The notes below the pieces were generated by a model. The model was not told the DNA's origin. It was given only the letters and a program-made list of their open reading frames with translations, and made no database searches. This document shows, one piece after another, positions 37,101 through 49,235 of a stretch of DNA of 64,000 nt. The translations under genes and the position numbers were made by a program. Within the stretch, counting starts at the first letter, position 1. Each line of letters opens with the position of its first letter. The stretch is from Phoma sp. XZ068 (Eukaryota; Ascomycota; Dothideomycetes; Pleosporales; Didymellaceae): assembly GCA_004835665.1 (NCBI GenBank), contig RBKR01000022.1:992001-1056000 (forward strand). The letters run 5' to 3'.

Positions 37101-39270
37101 ATACCTTAATAATATCCTAGTATATTTAGTAACACTAGAAGAATATATTTACTATATTAGAGAAGTATTAAAATACCTTAGAAAGGTAGATCTTTAACTT
37201 AAACCTAAGAAATATAAATAGTATAAGGAAGAAGTAGAATTCCTTAGCTATATTATAGGAAGATATAGAGTTAAGATAAGTAAAATAAAGATTTAGGTTA
37301 TAAAGGATTAGCTAACTCCTACCTCCCTTAAGGGAATTTAGGAATTTCTAGAATTTATTAACTTTAACTAATACTTTATTAAGGATTATTTACTTAAGGC
37401 CTTACTACTTATAAAGCTTATATAGAAGGATATACTATTTAAGTAGGAATAAGTATAAGAAGATACTTTTTAGTTACTTAAATAGTCCTATATTAAGCTA
37501 CCTATAATAATTATATTTAAGAATAGAAAGCTACTTTAAATTAAGATAGATACTTTAGATTTAGTATTAAAAGCTTGTGCTATATAAGAACAAGACAGAT
37601 AATAGTACCTAATTGCCTATTACTCTAGAAAGTTCTTAGAACTAGAAGAATAATATAATATATATAATAAGGAATTATTAGCTATTATATTAGCCCTAGA
37701 ATATTAGAGAATCTATATAGAAAGTTACTTAGAACTTACTATTTATACTAACTATAAGAACTTAGTACACTTTACTACTACTAAGACACTTAACTAATAA
37801 TAAGTATACTAGTCTAAGCTGTTAGGATAATATAAGTTTAAAATACTATATACTCTAGGAAAAGATAATAGCAGAGCTAACACACTTAGTAGACAATATA
37901 ATCTAGCTAGAGAAAAAACTATTAACTAGTTTGCTATACTTAGAATTAATAAGAATAGATTATTAAGACTATCTTAGCAGCTTAATAATATAATATAAGT
38001 TTAACAAGAATAATATATACCTATAAAGGTACTAGAGGAATTAGAAAATAAAATTATAAGCTGTTATTATAATAACCTGCTTTATAGACACTCTAGTATA
38101 ATATAGACAATAGAACTTATTAGACAACACTATAAGTTTAGCTATATAAAGGACAAGGTTACTAAATTTATTAAGAACTATGTTAATTACTAATAGAATA
38201 AGTATAGTATATATATAAAATATAAAGAAATATAAGCAATAGAGCTACTAATAGCACTATAGATAAATATTATAATAGATTTTGTTATATAACTACTAAT
38301 CTCTAAAGACTCTATTATAGGATATACCTATAACTTAATCTTTATTATAGTAGATAGGTTTACTAAAGTAGTAGAAATAATACTATTTTAATATAGTTAT
38401 ACTGTAGAGCAGCTTGCACAAGTATTCCTAGATAGAATTATCTATTACTATAGTATACTAGAATTAATTATTAGTAATAGAGATAAACTCTTTATATTAA
38501 ACTATTAGACTATACTTATAGTAGCTATTAGTACTAAGAAAAAGCTATTAACTATATATTATCTATAAACAGATAGATAAATAGAAAGAATAAACTAGAC
38601 TATAGAGACATACTTAAGGATATATAGTAACTAAGAACAAGATAACTAGGTCTTGCTATTACCTATAGTATAGATTATATATAATAATAAATTATTAGAA
38701 GTAATAGGTATAATACTATTCTTTATAAATTATAGAAAATATCTAAATCTCTTTATAAGATCTCTTAACAGCAATATCTAAATAAATTTAGTAATAACTT
38801 TAGTATAAAGACTAAAGAAAGTATACTAGAAATTACTTAAAAATATTAATAAAGCTTAACAACAAGCAATCTCTTATATTAATTAGAAAAGAAAAACAGC
38901 ACCTTAGCTAAAAGAGGGGGATAAAGTCTATCTCCTTATAAAAAACTTATAAACAAGAAGACTAATAAAAAAACTAGATTATATTAAGGTTAGACTATTT
39001 TTTATTTCTAGGTAAATTAGCCCTATAAACTATTAACTTAAACTACTATAGGATGCTAGAATATACTCTGTGTTCTATATATGACTACTAGAACTAGCAG
39101 ACTCTAACATACTAATCTAGAAAGACTTCTACTACTAGATTAAAGAAAAAACTAAGTAGAAAGTTAAAAAAATAATATAATATTAAAAAAAAAGATATAA
39201 GGACAAATATCTAGTTAAGTAGTTAGGATACTCTAATTTAGAAAATATATAGGAACCTTCTACAAACCTT
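34149..39270 (+). pseudogene. RIPed gag-pol of element B (chromovirus)
   Basis: Domains in order, reading through stops: gag; a CCHC knuckle at 34917-34963 whose Cys codons now read Tyr; protease near 36040-36085 with LLDS retained but the Gly after it changed to Arg; RT at about 36620-37200, where YLDD reads YLNN at 37102-37113; RNase H near 37540-37730 (YNIYNKELLAII); integrase 38050-38760; chromodomain KYLVK block near 39205-39240. The Asp-to-Asn and Gly-to-Arg changes are G-to-A transitions, and Cys/His-to-Tyr likewise fit RIP. The gene is dead. Confidence 0.86.
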
Positions 39271-39943
39271 ATAAACTGCTAGTAGCTATTAAAGGAATTT
39301 AAGACTAATTAGAAAGCACTATATTAGCTTCCTAAGCCTTAATTAGCTACCCCTTAAACATACTCTATATACTAGGTAACAGGGCTAGGCTAAGTCTATC
39401 TAAAGGACCCTCTAAGAGAATTATCTCTTTCTCTAGCTTCTACTTAATAATACTTTACTCCTCTACTATAATTACTTTCTCTATATAATAATTAAGTAGA
39501 TCTATTTATTAGCATAACTACTCTTTATATATATATACAACCTATAACTCTTCTAACGCCTTCTTAAAGGCCTTAAGCACTTTATTTTATACTTTATAAC
39601 TTTCTTTTATCTATACCTATAGCTTCTCTTTCTTAGTCTCTAGATATTTAAACTCTAACTATATTATGCAAATATTATAATACTGCCTATACTTTAAATA
39701 TTTACAATATTTTCTAGAGTAAATATAAACTTTATATACCTACTTATACTTTTTATAAGTTAAACACTTCTTTACTATAATCTTTCTAAAGGACTTAATA
39801 AATTTATATAGGCAGTAATAACAGGCTAAACTTAACTTAGTAGGATATTTAGGTATTGTTAAGAAGATATACTATTAAACAAGGGGGGACCTATATTATA
39901 TAAACTAAGCTTAAGAGGCTAAGCTAAGATAGGAAAGAGATAG

Positions 39944-40439
39944 TATTATAATTCTAGAGAATACTAAATAAAGGTTAATAATTATAGGCTAAGTGTAGTA
40001 CAGTTAAACTATACAGAAGAAAGTATTATAAGTAAGTATAAATAATAAGTGTTATTAGTTACTACTTAGGTAATAATATAAAGTTATATATTATAATTAG
40101 TCTTGGCACAATTAGTATAATTAGTAATTAGTATAATTAATAATTAGTATAATTAGTAGCTATTATAATACTAAGCACTATATATATCTCCTTAGTATAT
40201 AGTAATTAGGAACACTGCCCTTATAGCATTATATTTAACCTTATTAATTAACTTTATTATTAGAACTTAACCTAACTCTTAAGCTAGACAGATTAACTAT
40301 CTATACTACTTATTATTAACCCTATAGTTATTATAGTGTTTTACTAGGTATCTATACTAACCCCTTCTATACTAGTACTTATTCTAGAGAACTAACCTTA
40401 GAAGTATTTATAAGCTTTGCTTAGTTTATAACCTTAATA
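39944..40439 (+). repeat. element B 3' LTR
   Basis: 496 bp from TATTATAATTCTAGAG to ACCTTAATA; the initial TG is mutated to TA. Confidence 0.92.
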
Positions 40440-43400
40440 GGTGCTAAGTAAGTAATAAGTTACTCTTATAGTAAGCTATATATATAGAACTATATTCTAA
40501 TAGATTAAGCTATTTATCTAATAGTATAACTAAGGTAAAATAATAGAGGAGGAAAATAGCTAGATAAAGGATTTTAACAGCTTTAAGGATAGAATCTGTC
40601 CTATTTTTAGGATCTATAATAAATTAGCTATTATATAATAAAATATCTAATATATTTAATAAACTAAGTCTACTACTAATTATACTACTAAGTTCTAGCA
40701 ACTTACTATACTTATAGGCTAGAATAACCTAGTATTAATAATAATATTCTAATAAGGCCTTAAGCCTTAAGTTAAAGAAGAGCTAATATATACTAGTACT
40801 AGTATTAATACTCTAGATAACCTAGTATATACTATAATTAATATTAATAATTAGCTCTATAAGCTTAAATAAGAACTCTAAAATAACCTAAGGGCCTAGA
40901 TACTTATATAGCTTACTTAACTACTATAAAAAACCTAGCGTAGCTATATACTAAGGTATAATAATTAAGAGAGATATTACTAACTAAATATAGGGTGCTA
41001 TATCTATAGTAATATATAAGCTAAATACTATAGACTAGAAGCTATAGACCTATTAAACCTAAATAAGGGACTATAGTAGAAATAAACTAGTAAGATAGGT
41101 AAGCTACTAATATATTACTTATATAATAAGCTAGAACACTATATATATAACTATTAAATAAAGAATAAGGTATATTAGTAGGTTAATACCTTTACTAGCC
41201 CTAGCTAGAAATAAGCTGTTAATACTATTCTAGGAGATATACTACTATAACTCTCTATCTAGCTAAATAAGGTTAAGGTAACTATACTCTTAGACTTAAG
41301 TACTTAAGAGAACTATATATTCTATACTATAATTAAATAAGCTAAGATTAGAGTATACCTTAAAGACTAACTATACCTACTTAGAGTAGTAAATAGTAAG
41401 CTAATACTAAGAGAAGATACTATTATATATAAGGTAGTAGATATACCCCTCTAGGTACTTAACTATAGGGAATAGATTAGTCTAGATATACTTAAGATAG
41501 CTACCTATAATATTATTCTAGGTCTTTTATAGCTATAGAAGTATAACTTATATATTAATTAGATAATATAATAAATCTTTTTAAATAACTATAGCTGCAG
41601 CACTACTAAAGAACAAGTAGAAATAATAGTATACTATTTATTTACTAAACACTAATATAGTACTACTATACCTAATTCTATATAGTATATAATATAGCTA
41701 GTAGATAAGAGAAAAATTAGTACTATCTTCTTAAGTAATAAGATATACTAAAATAGGGCAGTTAACTCTACCTATAGTAAATAATATACTATATAAGGGG
41801 TAAGAGAATAAGAGACAGCTAGTATACCTTCTAATATTCTAGATAAATATAGTAACTACTAGAAACTATTTTATAATAAAAAAATAATTAAGGCACTACT
41901 ATAGTATAAACTATAGGATTATAAGATTTAATTAGAAGAGGGAAAGGCACTAATATTTAGACTAATATATTAACTCTTAGAACAGGAACTAATAGTGCTC
42001 TATAAATATATTAATAAGAACCTTAAGAAGAGTATAATCTATCTATTAGAGTCTCTAGCTAGCTACCTTATTATATTTATACTAAAGAAGAATAGTAGCC
42101 TATAGCTATATATTAATTATTAGAAATTAAATAATATTATAATAAAAAATAGGTACCTATTACCTAATATATTAGAGTTATAAAATTAACTTGCTAGAGT
42201 ATAGTTCTTTATAGCACTTAATCTACAAAGAGTATATAACCTAATATAAATAAAAAAAGGAGAGGAGTAGAAAATAGTATTCTATACCTACTATAGCTAC
42301 TATAAGTACCTAGTTATACTATTTAAGCTAATAAACGCCCTAGCTACGTGCTAGGCACTTATTAATAATATACTCTAAGCCTACCTAGATTAAATAGTAG
42401 TAGCTTACCTAGATAATATTCTTATCTACTTAATTATAATAGAGGAGTATATCTAGTATATTAGACAAGTACTAGAATACCTATAGTAGGCTAACCTATA
42501 GCTTAAACTAAAGAAGTATAAATAGTATAAGAATAAACTAGAATTCCTAGAGTTTATAGTAGGCTATAATAGAGTAAAGATAAGCTAGAGTAAAATATAG
42601 GTTATAAAAGACTAGCTAATGCTAACAATAGTTAAGGGAATCTAGGAATTTCTTAGATTTATAAACTTTAACTAATATTTTATTAAAGACTACTTAACTA
42701 AGGCCCTACTACTTACTATATTAACTTAGAAGAATACCCCCTTTATCTAGAATTAATAGTAGAGTAATATATTTAAGTTACTTAAATAGGTATATATTAA
42801 ACTACCTACCCTAGTAATATTCTATAGTTATAAGCCTCTATAAGTTAAGACTAATATATTAGATCTAGTACTTAGAGCGTACGCTATATAGAAATAATAT
42901 AGTAGATAGTACTTTATTACTTACTACTTAAGAAAGTTTTCTAGACTAAAAGAATAGTATAATATATATAATAAGAAGCTGCTAGTAATAGTATTAGCTT
43001 TAGAATACTAGTAGATCTATATAGAGAGCTGTTCTAATCTAATAGTATATATAGACTATAAGAATCTAGTATATTTTACTATAACTAAGGTACTTAATTA
43101 ATAGTAGGTTTAATAGTTAGAGCTTCTAGAATAGTATAAGTTTAGAATAGTATATACTCTAAGTAAAGATAATAGCTAGGTAGATATACTAAGTAGATAA
43201 TATAATATTATAGAAATAAGAATATTAAATAACTATATAATTCTAGAATTTAATATAGATAGATTAATAGGGCCCTTATAATAGCTAAACAGGATACTCT
43301 AGATCTAGTAGAAGTAACCTATCCTGTCTAGAGTACTATTAGAACTAAAAGAGGAAGTAATAAGTAGTTACTATAATAACCCCCTCTATAGATATCTAGA

Positions 43401-44600
43401 GATTATATAAATAATTAAACTAATATAATAATACTACTACTTTAATAATATAAAGAATAAGGTAATAGAGTTTATTAAATACTATATTTATTATTAGCAG
43501 GATAAATATAGTATATATATAAAATATAGACTACTATAGTTAATACCCCTTCTAAGAGTACTATAGATAAATATTATAATAGATTTTATTATATAATTAT
43601 CTGCCTCTAAGAACCTAGTAATAGGCTACTATTATAATACTATTTTTATTATTATTAATTAATTTACTAAGTATACTAAGATAATACTATTTTATTATAA
43701 CTATACTGCAGAGTAGCTTGCACAGGTATTTCTTAATAGGGTAGTTTACTACTATAGTATACCTAAGTTAATAATAAGTAATAAGGATAAATTATTTATA
43801 TTAAACTACTAGATAACACTTCTTATAGTAATTAGCACTAAGAAGAAACTATTAATAGTATACTACCTAGAAATAAATAGCTAGATAGAATAGATAAACT
43901 AAACTATAGAGATATTCCTTAGAATATATAGTAACTAGTAATAAGATAACTAGGTGTTACTATTACTAATAGTATAGATAGTATATAATAATAAGCTATC
44001 TAAATTAACTAGAATAATACTATTTTTTGCTAACTATAGTTAACACCCTAACTTTTTTACCTAGTTACTTAATAGTACTATTAACTTAGACTTAGTATTA
44101 AGCCTAATAGAAATAATTAAGAAGGTATATAGTATATTAGCTAAAATATTAAGTAAGATATAAGAGTAAACTAGCTCTTATACTAATAAGAGATAGAAAT
44201 AGGGTTCTATACTAAGAAAGGGAGATAAGGTATATCTCTATATAAAAAACCTAAGAATAAGATAACTAACTAAGAAACTAGACTATATTAAGGTTAGACT
44301 ATTTTTTATATTTAAATAAGTTAGCCCTATAAACTACTATCTTAACCTTCTAAAGAATATAAAGATATACCTAGTATTCTATATATTACTACTAGAACTA
44401 GCTAACTAATTAACTCTAATCTAGAGAGATTTCTACTATTAAGTATAGAAGGAGATAGAGTAGAAAGTAGAAAAGATACTATAATACTAGGTAATAGATA
44501 GGGAGGAATACCTAGTAAAATAGTTAGGATACCTAGACTCTAAGAATATATAGGAGCTAGTTATAAACCTTATAAACTATTATAAGTTACTTTACTTATT
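40440..44600 (+). pseudogene. RIPed gag-pol of element C
   Basis: Resumes at the second copy of the GGTGC target duplication. Reading through stops gives a gag related to that of element B, then RT with LINNILQAYLDQIVV and YLDNILIY (YLDN at 42406-42417, one catalytic Asp kept), RNase H with LRAYAIQ and YNIYNKKLLVIVLALEYQ, integrase to about 44050, and a chromodomain-like YLVKQLGY block near 44510-44560. This order identifies a Ty3/Gypsy chromovirus. No open frame survives. Confidence 0.82.
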
Positions 44601-45085
44601 CTAGAACTTATAAATAGGTTATTAACCTAGGACTAGGAGTTAGCTATAATAGTATCTTCTCTAGTATACTTACTTTCTAATATATCTGCTAAATATATAG
44701 CCTTCTATTTTACTTATTTATTAACCTATATAAGTAATCTCTTATTTTATAGTAATTAAGTAAGTATAGTAAAAAGTATTACTCTATTATTATTTACCTT
44801 TGCCTAAAGTTTATCTCTAGTTTAATCTAATAACTTCTATAAGAGGTTTATATAGGAATATCCTGCCTAGATATATATAGTATACTTATAGTTATCTAAA
44901 AGAATAAAATAGTTAACACTAGGAAAGAAATATTAATTATAAAGAACTAATACTATATTATTTTAATAGTAGATCTTAGTATATAGACAGGAGCGCCTAT
45001 TAGTAGAAGATATAATAGATATAGCTAGCTGTTATAAATAGAACTTTATAGAGATTTAGAGTAAATCTAGAGAAGAGGAGGATAG

Positions 45086-45683
45086 TATTATAATCTAATA
45101 AAAGTATATATATAAGTAACCTAGCTAATAGAAACAGCTAGCTACTTAATTTAGCTAGACTAATTAGACCTGCTAGTATAGAGGTATCCCTAATAATTTA
45201 ACTAGCAGATAAAGTAGTAGTACTTACTCTTTAGTAAGTAAGCAACTAAAGAAAAGCCTATAGCCTAATTTACTTATTCTATAGAATAGGTACTATAGAG
45301 TATATTAACTAAGAGCTATATAGCTCCTAATTTGCTTAAATAGTACTACCCTCTTAAATACTATATTTAAGGAGAGAGTACTATAGCTATAGATAAATAC
45401 CTCTAGATACTATTCTTAGGATAGTATATTTAACTTAGTAATCTACTATATATTACGTTCTTATTAACCCCTAATAATAGCTAGCTATTATCCTATACTC
45501 TTAAGTAACTTATTTATTCTTAAGTAACTTATTTATATATTAGGGTTTGCTCTAGTATACCCCTTAATAACAGCAAGCTGTTATCCTATACCTTTTAGTA
45601 ATCTACCCTACCTCTGCCTATACCTATCCCTAAGAACTAACAGAATAATATATTATAAGCTTTACTTAGGTACAACTTTAATA
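45086..45683 (+). repeat. element C 3' LTR
   Basis: 598 bp, same length and order as the 5' copy, followed by target duplication TAACC at 45684. Confidence 0.9.
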
Positions 45684-46378
45684 TAACCTTTATACTTTCT
45701 ATAACACCTATAGTAAAGCTAGTCTTATTAAAGTTATAGGTATCTTTATCTAGGATGCTATACTTTCTCTTTAATTCTATAGAAGGTTAAACTAGAGGCT
45801 CTTATATATTAAACAAGCGTGTTTTCTTTATACTTTATAAGCCTTAACAAGCTAGCTTTAGAATTGCGTTGTAATGTTGTTCTAGCGTGTTAGTTATAGA
45901 GGGTGCTTTAACAAACGTTGTAGATTGCTGCAGCGCGTTGCTTACTTAAGGACGCGTCTTCTTTTATTACTTGATTTATTGCTTAAATAGCTAGGATAAC
46001 TCTATCCTTATAAGGGAGTATTTCTACGTAGTGTTGTTAAGACATTGCAGCTAAAAGTAGAGAGTTGCGCAATCTTACCTAGCTAGTTCGCTTGCCATTC
46101 ACGTTATTCCCAAAAACTTTAAAAAACATTTATAAGTAAAGCGAGGGTCCGACTATTACTATACTTCACTACCACCATCCCAAAAGTATAACAACTACAG
46201 CCGTGCTACGGTTGCGAATCAAGGTACTACAGCCTAGTTTCTCTATCAGCTCCCATGTGTTTTAGCTAATGTTAGTACAGATATATTCACCACAGCTAGG
46301 ATTGGCATCACGTCCAAACAAGCACAGCAACGTCAGCCAAGCCAAGGCACGCCTCAACCAGATAAACCAAGTTGCAAA

Positions 46379-48055
46379 ATGGACAAAGAAGGGCTAATTT
46401 CAGAACCAGCCGAGCCTAAATCTTGGAACAAACCAGGTGAGTGAATATGCAAGCTGGGAACTTTTCACTAAATCATTATAGAACAATCTTAAGTCGTGAA
46501 TGGCGTTGCGACTAGACAGCCATCCTCTACAATGCCAGACACCGCATCTGATTTAGCTTCAAGCTTACAAGATGATTTTCAGGATGTGGTTGCTAACGTT
46601 GAAGCTCATCGTTCGGGAGGAGAGAGGGCAGTCGTTGCCACAAGCACATACAGCACCCTAGAGGACGAGGTAGGAGCTTCTCCCGGTGAGTAATCTGACA
46701 ACACAGAGAAGAGGCAAAGCTGACATATTCTACAAGAATATACAGTGGTGGGGGGGGGGGGGGGGGGGAAGTCACTTTGTGGCGATTCTGCTGAGACTGA
46801 AGAGCTTTCAGCACGCAAAAGGACTCGGACATGCTCTGCTGACACATACGCTCTATTGAAAAGAGTACCAAGTTCTATGGCTGGAAAAATTCCACACAGC
46901 TTCAGCCAGGAAATCGTAGGAAAGCTTCGCAAACCGTGCAGGAAAGCTTCGAGCACCGAAAATCCATACCGAATTCTGAATCATCTCCTCCGTCCCTGGG
47001 TAGCGGCTGCCTCCAAAATATCCAAAATATTCGTAGCATCGATGAATGGCAGAACGACACCGACTACAGTAGCAGCTATTCTCCGAGCTATGGGATCGAC
47101 AAGAATATGGCACTGCCAAAACGCTGTCTCGAAGGAGAAGCGCCGCGTCCCGACTGAGTGTCAATCAGTACAACACAAGAGAAAATTCTAAGTCAAAGAT
47201 TCGTACAGACCGCGATGCTGACATCGATTTTGGGGATGGCGAGAGCATTGCAGCTGAGTTGACTCCGCCCTTCAGGCAGCCACAGGAGATTTCGCAGGCA
47301 GAGTCTCGGCAGCATCAGCTTTACAGTCGTGCTTCTGGGAAGACAAAATACTCACCGCGACGAACTATTCGCATGCGACCAGACTGCAGCACTGCTTCTA
47401 AAAGAAAGCTACGAAACTCTGCCACGCTTCAATCAAAGGCTCTCCCGATTAGCAAAGCTCTAGATTAAGACTCTTGTCGAACAAGAGTAAGCGCTTTGTA
47501 CGAACCGGATGTTGATCACACAACTGCTTGTGACACCTATGAGATATGCAACCTTGCTTCTCACTCTATGGTGTATGGTTCATCAATCTTGGTGGCAACT
47601 TTGCGGTCTCTGAAACCGCAGTCTTCACAATCAACAGCAGTACCAGACTTGGAGTCCTTTAGTGGGAAATTTCAAACTCTCCACAGGACCCAACTGTCGA
47701 AAAACTCTTGGCTGGTTGTCGGCCACGAAGCCAACGATGGCAAGTTCCCCTTACATACCCGTCAGAACGAGATACCTCTCAGTGCAGCCAGACACCCCAG
47801 CACTCCATGGGGTGCTGTTGCGTATGAGGTCAGCAGCGCAGAAGACAGCTGCACCGAAGTGGATGATGATCATAGTGTTGCTGGCACCAGGTCTCGGCGT
47901 GCGCGTGAACCATGGAAAGAGTCGGACAGTCTGCGTCTACTTGCATATAGGGACAAGGAGAACATGATTGGTCTGAGATATGTAAGTGCTTTCCTGGCCG
48001 ATCAGAAGGCGCTGTAAAGACGCATTACTACACTCTGCATAAGGGGAGACTTTGA
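46379..48055 (+). pseudogene. Myb/SANT-like DNA-binding protein gene, disrupted
   Basis: Exon 1 (46379-46436, MDKEGLISEPAEP) splices at GTGAGT to 46494-46685, which splices at another GTGAGT to about 46746, all in phase. From there the coding texture moves between frames near 46930 and 47080. The last frame (open from 47073) has an in-frame TAA at 47466 and then runs to 48017. Near its end EPWKESDSLRLLAYRDK begins a SANT helix. The continuation EHDWSEICKCFPGRSEGAV and KTHYYTLHKGRL is found one frame over (47960-48055), so one base is missing at about 47958. The aligned motif is W-x-E..., DW-EI, FPGR, GAV-THY as in fungal Myb-like domains. Exon 3 opens with a 19-nt G run. With several breaks the gene is probably dead, though undetected small introns could explain some of the shifts. 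Confidence 0.68.
46750..46768 (+). repeat. G homopolymer, 19 nt
   Basis: Uninterrupted 19-G run at the start of exon 3 of the Myb-like gene; encodes polyglycine if translated and is prone to slippage. Confidence 0.9.
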
Positions 48056-48469
48056 GATCATACTGCCTTAAGCTTGCAAGAATTTGCTACGATCTCGCGA
48101 CGGGCATAAGAAGCGAATGATTAGATGGTTTAGTAGAGATAACGAAACTGTACAAGTCAGCGACTGGGTCGCGCTTCGCTGTCACGTCTCAGATTGACTG
48201 TTGTGATGAGGCGCCTGTCCCGAGCGCTAGGTACCGGTAAGCGCTCGCGTAGCTTAAGCCAGTAAAATGTGCAACTACCCGCTGATATGAACAGTTCCAC
48301 CAATCGTCTTGCTACGGAAAGGTCGCTCAGTTTTGCAGCAATGGTGCTCTTATTGAGCAAAAATGGGTTGAGCTGAACATAAAACAGCTTGGAGCGCTGT
48401 ATCATTCTTCAGCCATCTTACCTCTTGTTCGCTCCGCCACAGTGCTACACTACACGATCAGTTGTTACC
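48056..48469. other. intergenic region
   Basis: A 414 bp spacer, normal composition, no supported gene. Should contain the promoter of the gene starting at 48470. Confidence 0.45.
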
Positions 48470-49042
48470 ATGGGGCTTCTTTCCGACGCCATCGAAGAGA
48501 ACAACAGCAAGACAGTCGCTATCAACAAGTCTGATTGGACGGTCTTCTACTCCGCCGACTATCCGAAAACCATAGGAGTCAAGGGCCTCTCTGCCTGCTC
48601 TGTCTTCGCAATTATTTCGCCACACGCCGCCGTTGTCGCTCACATTGGGCCGAATATATTGGGTTCAACTAGCCCAACATCCTTCATCGAGCTCGCTGAA
48701 GAATTGACGAACAAAGCCGTCCGCACCTGTCTTGACAATCCACAACTTTTCCCACCAGAGAGCAAGACATACATTGTCTGTGCAACGCTCAACAACAATA
48801 TCGTTACTGCTCCCGAGCAACTGCGTGTCATGTATCGCGGCGTCAGATCGCTGCCCCATGCTAGTGTTCAGTGGCACTACGAGCGGTCGAACCAAGCACT
48901 CATCGACAACGACACACATCTAGGAACAGTCTTCATCGACGGTCGAAGCGGATCGCCTCGGATAGAGATATCACAGACGTTCCTGAGAATGCTCCAGCAT
49001 GGAGAGTCGCCGTTGAAAATGGTCAAACGCGGTATCAACTAA
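48470..49042 (+). CDS. conserved hypothetical small protein, C-terminus possibly frameshifted
   Basis: 190 aa from ATG 48470 (MGLLSDAIEENN; context TTACCATGG). Conserved-looking blocks are KTIGVKGLSACSVFAIISPH, VVAHIGPNILGS, TYIVCATL, and HLGTVFIDGR, an alpha/beta pattern that I associate with uncharacterised Pleosporales proteins; I do not know a function. The frame ends KMVKRGIN at 49042. One frame over, directly at this point, a tryptophan-rich tail continues to 49152 (NGQTRYQLTISNIVIES, then QWVLNGQKWIMWNGHSW). That tail looks genuinely coding. Either one base was lost or gained near 49017, or a short intron with a weak donor (for example GTCGCC at 49006) and a good CTAAC..TTAG acceptor at 49049 joins the two. 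No signal peptide or TM segment is seen. It is on the opposite strand to the convergent ankyrin gene. Confidence 0.66.
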   Translation: MGLLSDAIEENNSKTVAINKSDWTVFYSADYPKTIGVKGLSACSVFAIISPHAAVVAHIGPNILGSTSPTSFIELAEELTNKAVRTCLDNPQLFPPESKTYIVCATLNNNIVTAPEQLRVMYRGVRSLPHASVQWHYERSNQALIDNDTHLGTVFIDGRSGSPRIEISQTFLRMLQHGESPLKMVKRGIN

Positions 49043-49235
49043 CAATTAGCAATATTGTCATTGAGTCGCAAACCAACCCCCCTGCCAACCAGTGGGTTCT
49101 CAATGGACAGAAGTGGATTATGTGGAACGGGCACAGCTGGGCGAGTCAGTAGTAGCCATGAATATCATTGGATTTGGGTAGTTTGAGCTATATCTACACA
49201 AGCGCGTGCAATGTGACGATGAAGTATCTTCCAGC

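Larger units (their letters stand above)
22175..40439 (+). mobile_element. Gypsy element B (RIPed), inserted in C and interrupted by element A
   Basis: LTRs at 22175-22670 and 39944-40439 are both 496 bp. The target duplication GGTGC is perfect (22170-22174 and 40440-40444) and lies inside the gag region of element C. Removing element A leaves about 6.9 kb, a normal chromovirus size. A second copy of this family starts at 59996. Confidence 0.92.
21362..45683 (+). mobile_element. Gypsy element C (RIPed), interrupted by element B
   Basis: LTRs at 21362-21959 and 45086-45683 are both 598 bp and align end to end. The pentamer TAACC sits directly before the left LTR (21357-21361) and directly after the right LTR (45684-45688). 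Internal sequence runs 21960-22174 and continues at 40440 after the B insertion, giving a native length of about 6.05 kb. Domain order on the plus strand is gag, RT, RNase H, integrase, chromodomain. Confidence 0.9.
19150..46130 (+). mobile_element. pogo/Fot1-like DNA transposon remnant hosting the nested Gypsy elements
   Basis: The left part (about 19150-21361) carries the decayed transposase. The right part (45684-46130) follows the Gypsy-C insertion. Without C the element would be about 2.65 kb, a usual size for Fot1-like elements. The right end contains AGTTCGCTTGCC and TTCACGTTA (about 46094-46116), which recur at the transposon ends at 56.87 and 57.84 kb. I did not find a matching inverted left terminus near 19 kb, so the outer limits are approximate. 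Confidence 0.6.

Noticed and set aside
19000..46000. Possible CRISPR-like or satellite arrays in the TA-rich block
   Set aside because: Apparent repetition is due to RIP-biased composition and LTR copies; only the 68-bp array at 23082-23343 is a true tandem repeat.
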